From positions 1-64,000 of the forward strand of contig JADKEB010000033.1 of the NCBI GenBank assembly GCA_016718205.1: a stretch of DNA of 64,000 nucleotides. Direction: 5' to 3'. Positions 27,496 to 35,692 of the stretch are shown piece by piece. Positions within the stretch are counted from its first letter, which is position 1. Every line of letters begins with the position of its first letter. A program made the position numbers and the translations under genes. A model generated the notes under the pieces. That model was given only the letters and a program-made list of their open reading frames with translations, did not search any database and was not told the DNA's origin. Source of the DNA: Saprospiraceae bacterium (GTDB taxonomy: Bacteria; Bacteroidota; Bacteroidia; Chitinophagales; Saprospiraceae).

Positions 27496-28569
27496 ATGTC
27501 TTCTAGTAAATTCCGATCTGGAGTATTGTTTGGTGATGAAGTCACTGAACTATTCAATTATGCCAATGAACATGATTTTGCCATACCGGCAGTCAATGTC
27601 ATAGGTACAAATACAGTAAATGCAGCGATAGAAACAGCAAAAGCTGTCAATTCTCCCATCATAATTCAGTTTAGTAATGGAGGAGCCCATTTTTTTGCAG
27701 GCAAAAGTTTGAACAATGATGGTCAAAAAGCTGCGGTTATAGGTGGTGTGTCTGGTGCCTTACATGTACATCAGGTAGCTGAAGCATATGGAGTTCCTGT
27801 TATTTTGCACACTGATCATTGTGCAAAAAAACTATTGCCTTGGGTAGACGGCCTGCTTGATGCGAGTGAACGTCATTACGAAAAATACGGACATCCTCTG
27901 TATAGCAGTCATATGTTTGATTTGTCTGAACAACCGATCCATGAAAATATCGAAGTTTCTATGAACTACCTAAGCAGAATGGCTGAAATGGGTATGACGC
28001 TTGAAATAGAACTCGGCGTCACTGGAGGAGAAGAAGACGGTGTAGACAATAGTGATGTAGATAGCAGCAGGCTTTACACTCAGCCGGAAGAAGTAGCTTA
28101 TGCCTATGAAAATTTATTAAAAATCAGCAACAGATTTACTGTTGCTGCAGCTTTTGGAAATGTTCATGGAGTGTACAAACCTGGCAATGTTTCCTTAAAG
28201 CCTGTAATTCTTAAAAATTCGCAAGAATATATTCAGAAAAAGTATGCCACAGGACCAAATCCTGTCAACTTTGTATTTCATGGTGGTTCAGGCAGCTCAA
28301 GAGAAGAAATTAGAGAAGCCATCCATTATGGTGCTGTCAAGATGAACATTGATACGGATATGCAGTGGGCATTTTGGGAAGGTGTCAAAGATTTTTACGA
28401 ATCTAAAAGAGACTATCTGCAAGGACAAATAGGCAATCCTGAAGGTGCTGATAAGCCCAATAAAAAGTATTACGACCCAAGGATGTGGTTAAGAAGCGGA
28501 GAAGTAACTTTTGTCAATAGAATGAAAATCGCTTTTGAAGACTTAAACTGTATCAACAGAAACGCCTGA
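27496..28569 (+). CDS. fbaA: Class II fructose-bisphosphate aldolase
   Basis: 357 residues. Zinc and substrate motifs: PVILHTDHCAKKLLPW (catalytic Asp, zinc His), LEIELGVTGGEEDGVD, AAFGNVHGVYKPGNV (zinc His), NFVFHGGSGSSREEI and VKMNIDTDMQWAFW. It cleaves fructose 1,6-bisphosphate in glycolysis and runs the reverse reaction in gluconeogenesis. Length and motifs match the long (type A) class II enzymes. Monocistronic, following a 256-bp gap after trxB. Confidence 0.93.
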   Translation: MSSSKFRSGVLFGDEVTELFNYANEHDFAIPAVNVIGTNTVNAAIETAKAVNSPIIIQFSNGGAHFFAGKSLNNDGQKAAVIGGVSGALHVHQVAEAYGVPVILHTDHCAKKLLPWVDGLLDASERHYEKYGHPLYSSHMFDLSEQPIHENIEVSMNYLSRMAEMGMTLEIELGVTGGEEDGVDNSDVDSSRLYTQPEEVAYAYENLLKISNRFTVAAAFGNVHGVYKPGNVSLKPVILKNSQEYIQKKYATGPNPVNFVFHGGSGSSREEIREAIHYGAVKMNIDTDMQWAFWEGVKDFYESKRDYLQGQIGNPEGADKPNKKYYDPRMWLRSGEVTFVNRMKIAFEDLNCINRNA

Positions 28570-28790
28570 TTATTTTCATTTCAATATAAAAAGGATGCTG
28601 ATGGATTTCAATTTGCACTCTTTTTTTTTTTTCTTTACAATAGTTTTATATATTACAAGATTACTTCAATATTATATTAATTTATTAATATAATTTTATT
28701 ATTTTTGCAAAATATTAATATTATTTTAAGGTTTTATAGCGTTTATATTACGTTTATCTCAGTATCAACCCAATCCACAAATCATCAGAT

Positions 28791-29753
28791 ATGTACAATG
28801 CGCTTACGGTCAATAGGGCGGACAAAAATAAGGGAGCACGAATTTCATTTGTATTTCATGCCGTACTACTTTTGCTAATATTTTTTTATTATCTGCCAAA
28901 GATCGATCCGGCTGAACTGGAAGATAAACCACCATATGCTATAAAAGTAGATTTTACGTTTGAGGAGAGTTCGCTCAGCAAACTGGCTCATGATGATGCA
29001 GGAGCCCAACGATCCAAAGCAGAAAGTGCTCCGGCTGAAGAAAAAGTGCAGGAGGAAACACCAAAACCAGAAGAAGTTGTTAAACCGGAAGAATTGGAAA
29101 TTACCAAACCACAAGTCATCGACATACCAAGACCTGATATCAAAATACCCAATCCGGTGGTCATACCTACATATGATGAACCCATAGTGACAACAAAGCC
29201 TGTGGAGGAAGCACCTATAAAGGTATCAGAACCAGTGAAATCGTCAACACCGGAACCAGTAAAAACAGCCCCATCTACAAAGCCTACTTCGAGTTCAACT
29301 TCCGGATCAACTACAGGAAGCTCTTCTAAACCAAGTACTGTGGATGGAAGTGGCGGACCAGGAAAAGGAGATGCCGGCACAGGAGCTGGCCGCGATAAAG
29401 GCAATGATGGCAATGCAGGAGCAGGAAATGTGAGTGAAGGAACAGGCGAGTATGATGGTAGCGGCGATGGTGTTTTTGGTAGGAAAGTTACATATCGTGA
29501 CTTGAGTGCTACAAAAGCTGCTATTTCAGTGAGTGGAAGAGTGGTGACCAAAATATGTATCAATAGGGCAGGAAATGTTACATTTGTTGAACTTATTCCC
29601 ACAGAAACTACAATAAGGGATAAAAATACCCTCAAACTCTATTTGAAAGCAGCAAGAGGATATAAGTTTCAACCTGATCTTTCAGCTCCTAAAGAGCAAT
29701 GCGGCAAGTTATCTTTTAAAGTAGACAATTCAATCAATAATAAGTTGAGGTAA
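28791..29753 (+). CDS. TonB-like energy transducer
   Basis: 320 residues. A short cytoplasmic start, one N-terminal transmembrane helix (ISFVFHAVLLLLIFFYYLPK, residues 19-38), then a Pro/Lys/Glu/Thr-rich periplasmic spacer (residues 85-175) and a Gly-rich linker (about 185-220). A C-terminal TonB-like domain follows (SGRVVTKICINRAGNVTFVE, ARGYKFQPDLSAPKEQCGKL). It would couple the proton motive force to TonB-dependent receptors with ExbB/ExbD, but neither exbB nor exbD is in this window. It has its own AT-rich upstream region with a TATTTTTG box near 28697. Confidence 0.78.
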   Translation: MYNALTVNRADKNKGARISFVFHAVLLLLIFFYYLPKIDPAELEDKPPYAIKVDFTFEESSLSKLAHDDAGAQRSKAESAPAEEKVQEETPKPEEVVKPEELEITKPQVIDIPRPDIKIPNPVVIPTYDEPIVTTKPVEEAPIKVSEPVKSSTPEPVKTAPSTKPTSSSTSGSTTGSSSKPSTVDGSGGPGKGDAGTGAGRDKGNDGNAGAGNVSEGTGEYDGSGDGVFGRKVTYRDLSATKAAISVSGRVVTKICINRAGNVTFVELIPTETTIRDKNTLKLYLKAARGYKFQPDLSAPKEQCGKLSFKVDNSINNKLR

Positions 29754-29873
29754 TGATGAGCCATTCTGTGTAACTATCTACACACAGGTGATGCAAAGTT
29801 ATTTATAACGCCATGAAATTGAAGTTATTTCGTTTGAATTACGAGCGATGAATGAATAAATTATAGTACGAAT

Positions 29874-30530
29874 TTAAACTACCAGACTGATCCGATGCAC
29901 GCCCGGTTGATACGGCTTTGAAATCAGATATTTCACATGCTCATAATGATCCTTATTGGTTTTGAAGTCAATCTGATTGAGATCGATGATCAAAATAGGA
30001 AAGGAGAGGATATTTCGGAAATATTCAAAATAAGAATTTTGAATTTGTGTAAGATATTCTGGAGTGATGTCTTTTTCATATGCTCGTCCTCTTTTACTGA
30101 TATTAGCAAGGAGTATTTCTACATTTCTATGGAAATATACCAAAATATCCGGTTTTGGGAAAGACTGATTCAATACCTGAAACATTTTTTGAAAAAGTCT
30201 GAACTCATCTTCGGGAAGATTTTTCCGAGCAAATAAGAGTGTTTTGATAAAAGCATAATCTGCAACTGTAAACTCCCTGAAGAGATCCTGATTTAGCAGT
30301 GATCTTTGCAATTGTTTATGCCTTTCTGTCATAAAAAAAAGCTCCACCGTAAAAGCAAAACGATCCGGCTCTTTGTAAAACAAGGGCAAAAATGGATTGT
30401 CGGCAAACTCTTCTAAAATCAGACGGCAGTTGTATTCATCCCTTAGCAAGTTGCAGAAAGTCGTCTTTCCGGCACCGATATTGCCTTCTATACAGATATA
30501 GTTATATGGAAATTGAGTTGTTATGATAGG
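29874..30530 (-). CDS. Deoxynucleoside kinase (start codon unclear)
   Basis: Open from about 30530 to 29874. Walker A GNIGAGKTTF lies at about 30457-30486 in YNYICIEGNIGAGKTTFCNL, followed by EEFADNPFLPLFY, FFMTERHKQ and the DRF/ERS-equivalent lid KRGRAYEKDITPEYL. It salvages deoxynucleosides by 5'-phosphorylation. The first in-frame TTG (30449) lies after the Walker A motif and cannot be the true start. Upstream of the motif the frame shows no ATG, GTG or TTG before a stop, so either a rare start (ATC/ATA near 30522-30527) is used or a base is wrong here. It is just downstream of folK on the same strand, a recurrent Bacteroidota pair. Confidence 0.82.
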   Translation of the reverse strand, partial: PIITTQFPYNYICIEGNIGAGKTTFCNLLRDEYNCRLILEEFADNPFLPLFYKEPDRFAFTVELFFMTERHKQLQRSLLNQDLFREFTVADYAFIKTLLFARKNLPEDEFRLFQKMFQVLNQSFPKPDILVYFHRNVEILLANISKRGRAYEKDITPEYLTQIQNSYFEYFRNILSFPILIIDLNQIDFKTNKDHYEHVKYLISKPYQPGVHRISLVV

Positions 30531-30623
30531 GAATTTACCAGAGCAAAATTATGATTATTTATCAAGAGTTGAAAGTAAAGTACATTTAAATTATAATCTT
30601 TGTCAATATGAAGAAAAAATAAT

Positions 30624-31109
30624 CTAGTTTTCATATATGAAGACTTCTTTGTCATCGGTACATTGGTCGTAGATTTCATCTATAGTGATTTGTTTTACAG
30701 GATCGATCATATCACCCGCTATTTCTATAAGGGGTATCAATGTAAAATTTCTGTTGTAAATCTGTTTGTGTGGGATATTTAGCTGCTCAGATTCAAAAAT
30801 CAAATCATCACAATACAATATATCAATATCCAATAATCGCGGTCCCCAAATTGCGGTCTTAGCTGGACCTGCCATCGCTTCAATTTTTTTTAAATGTCCT
30901 AATACCTGAAGTGGTTTCAATTCGCTCCGCACAGCAATGACCATATTGAGAAAATTATCCTGATTTTCCAATCCCCAAGGTTCCGTTTCATAAACTGACG
31001 ACTTTTTGTTGATTTTTCCAATCATTTTTTCGATTTGGGTATGTGCATTTTTCAAGTTATTTTCTCTGTCTCCCTGATTAGAGCCAAGTAGAAGATAATA
31101 AGTAGACAT
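30624..31109 (-). CDS. folK: 6-hydroxymethyl-7,8-dihydropterin pyrophosphokinase (HPPK)
   Basis: 161 residues. YYLLLGSNQGDRENNL at the N-terminus, VYETEPWGLENQDNFLNMV, and the HPPK signature IWGPRLLDIDILYCDD. It transfers pyrophosphate from ATP to the pterin in folate synthesis. Codirectional with the deoxynucleoside kinase 94 bp downstream, and separated from the upstream symporter gene by a terminator at 31142. Confidence 0.92.
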   Translation of the reverse strand: MSTYYLLLGSNQGDRENNLKNAHTQIEKMIGKINKKSSVYETEPWGLENQDNFLNMVIAVRSELKPLQVLGHLKKIEAMAGPAKTAIWGPRLLDIDILYCDDLIFESEQLNIPHKQIYNRNFTLIPLIEIAGDMIDPVKQITIDEIYDQCTDDKEVFIYEN

Positions 31110-31141
31110 AAAAAGGATATTTTTTGTGCAAAGCTAAAAAA

Positions 31142-31171
31142 AATGCCTGCACTTTTTAAGATACAGGCATT
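31142..31171 (-). terminator. Terminator of the symporter gene
   Basis: AATGCCTG and CAGGCATT form an 8-bp stem with a 14-nt loop. On the minus strand the stem runs into a T tract, 31 bp after the symporter's stop. Confidence 0.75.
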
Positions 31172-31201
31172 CTATTAAAAATGTGGCTATTGAATATTTT
31201 T

Positions 31202-32956
31202 TTATTTTGAATCCTTTATCGCACTCTCATATCTGTCCAGCTGTTTTTTAACAACAGGAAATAAGAATAAAAGGCCAATCATATTTGGAAAGACCATAGC
31301 CAGGATCATGGCGTCTGAAAATCCCCACACTGCACTCATATTGGCTGAAGCACCTATAATTATGAAGGCCAAAAACAGTAATTTATAAGTGTATTCCATT
31401 GTTTTACTCTTACCAAAAAGGTACATCCATGCCTGTTGCCCATAATAAGACCATGAAATCATAGTACTCACTGCAAATAAAAATATGGCAACAGTTAAAA
31501 CTGTCGGAAACCATGAGATACTGTCAGCAAAAGCTAAAGATGTCAGAGTTGCACCCTGATAAGTGACCCCATTGATTTCTACTGCCTGTGTACCATATGT
31601 AAATGCTCCGTTACCATTAAAAATGATGATCACCAATGCAGTCATGGTACATACTACTACTGTATCGATAAATGGCTCCAATAGTGCAACGAGACCTTCA
31701 GAAGCAGGATATTTGGTACGGACAGCTGAGTGTGCTATCGAGGCTGAGCCTGCACCTGCTTCATTGGAAAATGCAGCTCGCCTGAATCCTATCACCAATA
31801 CCCCAATCAATCCGCCTAAGCCCGCTTGTGGATTGAATGCTTGTGTGAATATCTGAGAAAATGCGGTACCGATAAACTGATAATGTGTCCCGATCACTAT
31901 TAAGCAAGCAACAATATAGATCACTGCCATGAGCGGTACTAGCTTTTCTGTGACTGTAGCTATCCTTTTTATGCCGCCTATGATCACAATGCCTACAAGA
32001 ACAGCTATACCTAAACCAATAAAAAATCCTGAAGAACCACCCGTCATATTGAAAAGCCCTTTGAGTTGTTCGGCTGCCTGGTTGGATTGGGCAGCATTAC
32101 CACCTCCAAAAGACCCACCGATACAGAGGACAGCAAAAAAAGCAGCCAGGAATTTTCCAAGACCTGTATATCCTTTTTCTTTTAGTCCTTTGGATAGATA
32201 ATACATAGGCCCGCCAAATACTACACCGTTTTGGTTGATGTCTCTGTACTGAACTCCTAATGTACATTCTACAAACTTCAGGGTCATGCCTAACAAACCA
32301 CTTACTATCATCCAGAAAGTCGCACCCGGACCGCCAAGGGTGATTGCAATGGTTACACCTGCGATATTGCCAAGCCCAACGGTTCCTGAAACTGCCGTAG
32401 CCAAAGCTTGAAAATGACTCACTTCACCATGATGCTCTCTGTTTTCGTCTTTTAGAGTCCCGACTATATCCCCGTCTACTGTAAAAACAGTTTCTTCAGG
32501 GTGGGTTATTCTGGCACCTTTAGTTTCCACGTCATCATACTTGCCCTGAACGACTTTCAATGCCAAGGCAAATTTACTAACAGCTGGAAATCCAAAAAAG
32601 ATAGAAAAAAACAATCCTCCCAAACTTAGGATGATAACTATTAGTGGTATATCTACACCTGATGAAGTTTTATCTGGATACCAAGAAGGTCTTTCTTTAT
32701 CTTCTATTATTTGGTTATTTCCTCCGACATGTATCGGATATAAAACCATATTTTCTGTAAAATTTGCAAACGGTTTGAATTTTTTATCAATTTTGTAGTC
32801 GAAACCTGTTGTGTCTACTGAAGTTATTTTCTCAGCTTTAACTTCTGATATTGGTAGTTCATTAATAATTGGAGTTTTTAAAGTGTCATCCTGTCCCGGC
32901 AAAACAGTAATACAAAATAATAATAGAGATGTTATAACAAGTTTTAAAAAGTGCAT
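31202..32956 (-). CDS. AGCS-family sodium:alanine symporter with an N-terminal extension
   Basis: 584 residues. The AGCS core begins near residue 100 with a transmembrane helix (VDIPLIVIILSLGGLFFSIF). It contains ATAVSGTVGLGNIAGVTIAI, the family signature for the Na+ and substrate site, GGPMYYLSKGL, and RRAAFSNEAGAGSASIAHSA. Eleven or so helices follow. The first 21 residues look like a signal peptide (LLFCITVLPGQ) and residues 22-100 form an extra extracytoplasmic segment absent from typical AGCS carriers. Imports alanine or glycine with sodium. It faces the NlpC/P60 gene divergently across a 374-bp gap. Confidence 0.88.
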   Translation of the reverse strand: MHFLKLVITSLLLFCITVLPGQDDTLKTPIINELPISEVKAEKITSVDTTGFDYKIDKKFKPFANFTENMVLYPIHVGGNNQIIEDKERPSWYPDKTSSGVDIPLIVIILSLGGLFFSIFFGFPAVSKFALALKVVQGKYDDVETKGARITHPEETVFTVDGDIVGTLKDENREHHGEVSHFQALATAVSGTVGLGNIAGVTIAITLGGPGATFWMIVSGLLGMTLKFVECTLGVQYRDINQNGVVFGGPMYYLSKGLKEKGYTGLGKFLAAFFAVLCIGGSFGGGNAAQSNQAAEQLKGLFNMTGGSSGFFIGLGIAVLVGIVIIGGIKRIATVTEKLVPLMAVIYIVACLIVIGTHYQFIGTAFSQIFTQAFNPQAGLGGLIGVLVIGFRRAAFSNEAGAGSASIAHSAVRTKYPASEGLVALLEPFIDTVVVCTMTALVIIIFNGNGAFTYGTQAVEINGVTYQGATLTSLAFADSISWFPTVLTVAIFLFAVSTMISWSYYGQQAWMYLFGKSKTMEYTYKLLFLAFIIIGASANMSAVWGFSDAMILAMVFPNMIGLLFLFPVVKKQLDRYESAIKDSK

Positions 32957-33330
32957 GTAAAATAATTTTGTTTATTAATTCAAATTGTAAAGACGGGTTC
33001 AAAATTAGAATTTATATTTGATAATTAACATAATGTTTACATTTTTTTCTTTTTGCATGGTCAGTTTTGATGCTATAATAATTCTTATAAACGAAATTAA
33101 AATTAGTAAGTATGAATATATTTACAATAAAGTTCTGCTATATAGTTTTATTTATGGTTGAAATAAAATTAAATAGTGTTATTTTTATTTTTGTAAATTC
33201 TGATATTTGTTTTTTTCAATACAAATTATAATAATAAATATTTATCAAATCGATGTGTATAAATTGGTCAGTTGAAAAATAAACTTTAGTTTTACAACTT
33301 AGACTCATTGTTATTGCAAAACAGCAATAT
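32957..33330. other. AT-rich divergent intergenic region
   Basis: 374 bp between two divergent genes, very AT-rich with poly-T stretches. It must hold promoters for both, but I cannot single out a clear TAnnTTTG pair. A small hairpin ATTGC/GCAAT sits just before the NlpC/P60 start. Confidence 0.35.
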
Positions 33331-33801
33331 ATGGTAAAATGGATTTTATTGGTACTGGTATTGATTTTTCCTGCTTCAGGTTTTAATCAGAATGATGACA
33401 ACATTATCAGTAAGCGAGAAGCTATTGTGAGAATTGCGGAAGGTTTTTTAGGTTATCGCTATCGTTCAAAAGTAAGCAATTCTATTTTTGATTGTTCCGG
33501 CTTTGTCAAGTATCTCATGACAACCATTGGTAAAAATGTGACAAGAAGCTCTGTTTCTCAGGTACATGACGGCACCAGAGTCACAGATGTAAAAAATGCC
33601 CAACCTGGGGATATAGTGGTTTTTAAGGGAAGAAACTCAAGAAACAACCGACCAGGACATGTTGGCTTAGTGCATCATTGGAGCCGTGACACTTTATACT
33701 TCATACATTCATCCACATCAAAGGGTATAAGGATAGATCATTTGTATGATCCATACTATGCTAACAGATTTTTGCAGGTACGAGATGTGATAGATCAGTA
33801 A
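33331..33801 (+). CDS. NlpC/P60 family peptidoglycan hydrolase (C40)
   Basis: 156 residues with a signal peptide (MVKWILLVLVLIFPASGFNQ). Catalytic Cys in SIFDCSGFVKYLM, catalytic His in RPGHVGLVHHW, and the third polar residue in LYFIHSSTSKGIRI. AQPGDIVVFKG is the usual block between. These periplasmic enzymes cut stem peptides between D-Glu and the diamino acid. A compact single-domain form without SH3 or LysM repeats. An inverted-repeat element starts six bases after the stop. Confidence 0.88.
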   Translation: MVKWILLVLVLIFPASGFNQNDDNIISKREAIVRIAEGFLGYRYRSKVSNSIFDCSGFVKYLMTTIGKNVTRSSVSQVHDGTRVTDVKNAQPGDIVVFKGRNSRNNRPGHVGLVHHWSRDTLYFIHSSTSKGIRIDHLYDPYYANRFLQVRDVIDQ

Positions 33802-33806
33802 CGATA

Positions 33807-33961
33807 AGAGTATGTTTAAAATTTTTCTTAGTTGTAAATCAAGAGATTATGGTTCTGACAATAAAATAATCAACGCATTTAGTGAACTAAATAAGGCGAT
33901 TATTTTGAAGTCAGGTTCATAATACATTGATTTTAAGACAATAAAAATTTAAACATACTCT
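33807..33961. mobile_element. 155-bp MITE-like element with AGAGTATGTTTAAA ends
   Basis: Inverted ends AGAGTATGTTTAAAATTTTT and AAAATTTAAACATACTCT bracket a non-coding interior (GTTGTAAATCAAGAGATTAT, AATCAACGCATTTAGTGAAC). It is the reverse complement, with moderate divergence, of the insertion at 4301-4434. It lies between two convergent genes. No transposase, so it would depend on one encoded elsewhere. Confidence 0.72.
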
Positions 33962-34038
33962 AAGTAGTTTGATATGATTAAGTCTAAGATGAGAGTTTAG
34001 ATCAACTTTAACACTCATCTTAGACTGATATGATATAA

Positions 34039-35481
34039 TTAATAAACAAAGGTTTGTACTTTTGAATCGGATTCTGCCAGTAAGTGTTTTGATAACCAGG
34101 CTCCCAGCAATGCATCATTTGCAGTCATTGCTTTAATCCCCTCAGGATGCCAGTTTTTCTTGACAAAGTTTGTATCAAACTGACCACTTACAAAATCAGG
34201 GTGTTTCATTACGAAAGCTCCAAAATCAAGTGTCGAAGCGATACCTTCTATCTCATAATGTTGTATAGCCTGGATCATTTTTTCTATGGCTGCTTTTCTG
34301 GTTGGTCCGTGTACTGTAAGCTTCGCCAGCATAGGGTCATAATAAATAGGTACCTGTGCACCTTCTTCATATCCGTTGTCAACCCTGATACCATCACCTT
34401 TTGGCATCCTGTATTTAAACAATGTGTTGATACTTGGCACAAAATTGTCATAAGGATCTTCTGCATAAACTCTTAGCTCTATGGCGTGACCATCAATCTT
34501 CAGGTCATCTTGTGTGAAAGATAGTTTTTCACCGCGTGCTACTTTGATTTGTTGTTCTACGAGGTCAAGACCTGTTATCATTTCTGTCACAGGATGTTCT
34601 ACCTGAAGTCTGGTATTCATTTCCAGGAAATAAAAGTTGAGTTTATCATCCATTAAGAACTCAACAGTACCGGCACCTTCATATTTTGCAGCTATCGCAA
34701 CTTTTACAGCAGCTTCACCCATGGCTTTTCTGAGTTCAGGAGTAAGAATGGCACTTGGCGCTTCTTCTATGACTTTCTGATGTCTCCTTTGTATACTGCA
34801 TTCACGTTCAAAAAGATAAACCGTATTACCATATGAATCTGCCAAAATCTGTATTTCTATGTGTCGCGGGCATGTCACAAACTTTTCGATAAAAACTGCG
34901 CCATTGCCAAACGAAGAGGTAGCCTCACTGATAGCCAGTTGCATCTGATCCTCAAATTCGTCAGGATGAGTTACCAATTTCATACCTTTACCTCCACCTC
35001 CAGCAGATGCCTTTACCAGGACCGGATATCCGATTTCATCAGCGATTATTTTTGCTTTTGGTATATCTGTGATCGAATAGTCAGTGCCAGGAACCATCGG
35101 AATTCCAAAGTCTTTGACAGCATCTTTTGCTGAAAGTTTATCACCCATGATGTCCATCGAATAGGCAGATGGCCCGATCAGTTTTATGTTGTGATCTTGC
35201 AGTTTTAGGGCAAAACCGGAATTTTCACTCAAAAAACCATAGCCGGGATGTACACCGTCTACTTCGTTTTTTATACATATTTCTATGATCTTATCTTGTC
35301 TCAAATACGAATCCGCACTTGCCGAACCTCCAAGATGATATGACTCATCGGCCATTTTGACGTGTAGAGCATCCCGATCTGCATCTGAATACACTGCCAC
35401 ACTCGTAATTCCCAGCTTTTTTAAGGTTCTTATGACTCTGCAAGCTATTTCTCCTCTATTGGCAACTAATACTTTTTTCAT
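34039..35481 (-). CDS. accC: Biotin carboxylase subunit of acetyl-CoA carboxylase
   Basis: 480 residues. N-terminal KKVLVANRGEIACRVIRTLK, ATP-grasp glycine loop VLVKASAGGGGKGMKLV, EKFVTCPRHIEIQILADSYG, ECSIQRRHQKVIEEAPS and the active-site block FYFLEMNTRLQVEHPVTEMI. It ends with the biotin carboxylase C-terminal domain. It carboxylates biotin on the carrier protein in fatty-acid synthesis. No accB lies next to it; because many Bacteroidota carry several paralogues, a propionyl/methylcrotonyl-CoA carboxylase role is possible. A candidate TATCTTTG -7 box sits at 35541-35548 on the minus strand. Confidence 0.88.
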   Translation of the reverse strand: MKKVLVANRGEIACRVIRTLKKLGITSVAVYSDADRDALHVKMADESYHLGGSASADSYLRQDKIIEICIKNEVDGVHPGYGFLSENSGFALKLQDHNIKLIGPSAYSMDIMGDKLSAKDAVKDFGIPMVPGTDYSITDIPKAKIIADEIGYPVLVKASAGGGGKGMKLVTHPDEFEDQMQLAISEATSSFGNGAVFIEKFVTCPRHIEIQILADSYGNTVYLFERECSIQRRHQKVIEEAPSAILTPELRKAMGEAAVKVAIAAKYEGAGTVEFLMDDKLNFYFLEMNTRLQVEHPVTEMITGLDLVEQQIKVARGEKLSFTQDDLKIDGHAIELRVYAEDPYDNFVPSINTLFKYRMPKGDGIRVDNGYEEGAQVPIYYDPMLAKLTVHGPTRKAAIEKMIQAIQHYEIEGIASTLDFGAFVMKHPDFVSGQFDTNFVKKNWHPEGIKAMTANDALLGAWLSKHLLAESDSKVQTFVY

Positions 35482-35540
35482 TTTATATTTTAATAAAGAT
35501 TTAAGAATAATAAATTTTGAATTTTAAAAAAGCGAAATTA

Positions 35541-35548
35541 CAAAGATA
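35541..35548 (-). promoter_or_regulatory. Candidate -7 box of accC
   Basis: Minus-strand TATCTTTG matches TAnnTTTG, with TTGG 16 nt further upstream as a possible -33 element. It is 60 bp before the accC start. Confidence 0.42.
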
Positions 35549-35692
35549 ACAGGTAACAATGTAACCAAGATGACAAATATCACATTATAATAGTTAAAAT
35601 ATCATCAAATATTAATTAATATCATATTTTTGCCTTTGCATCAGGATTTCCATATTCATTTACATATTATTGGTGATTTATAGACAAAGCAA

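Noticed and set aside
28988..29635. 215-codon minus-strand frame opposite the TonB-like gene
   Set aside because: Shadow produced by the Pro/Gly/Thr-rich composition of the TonB spacer.
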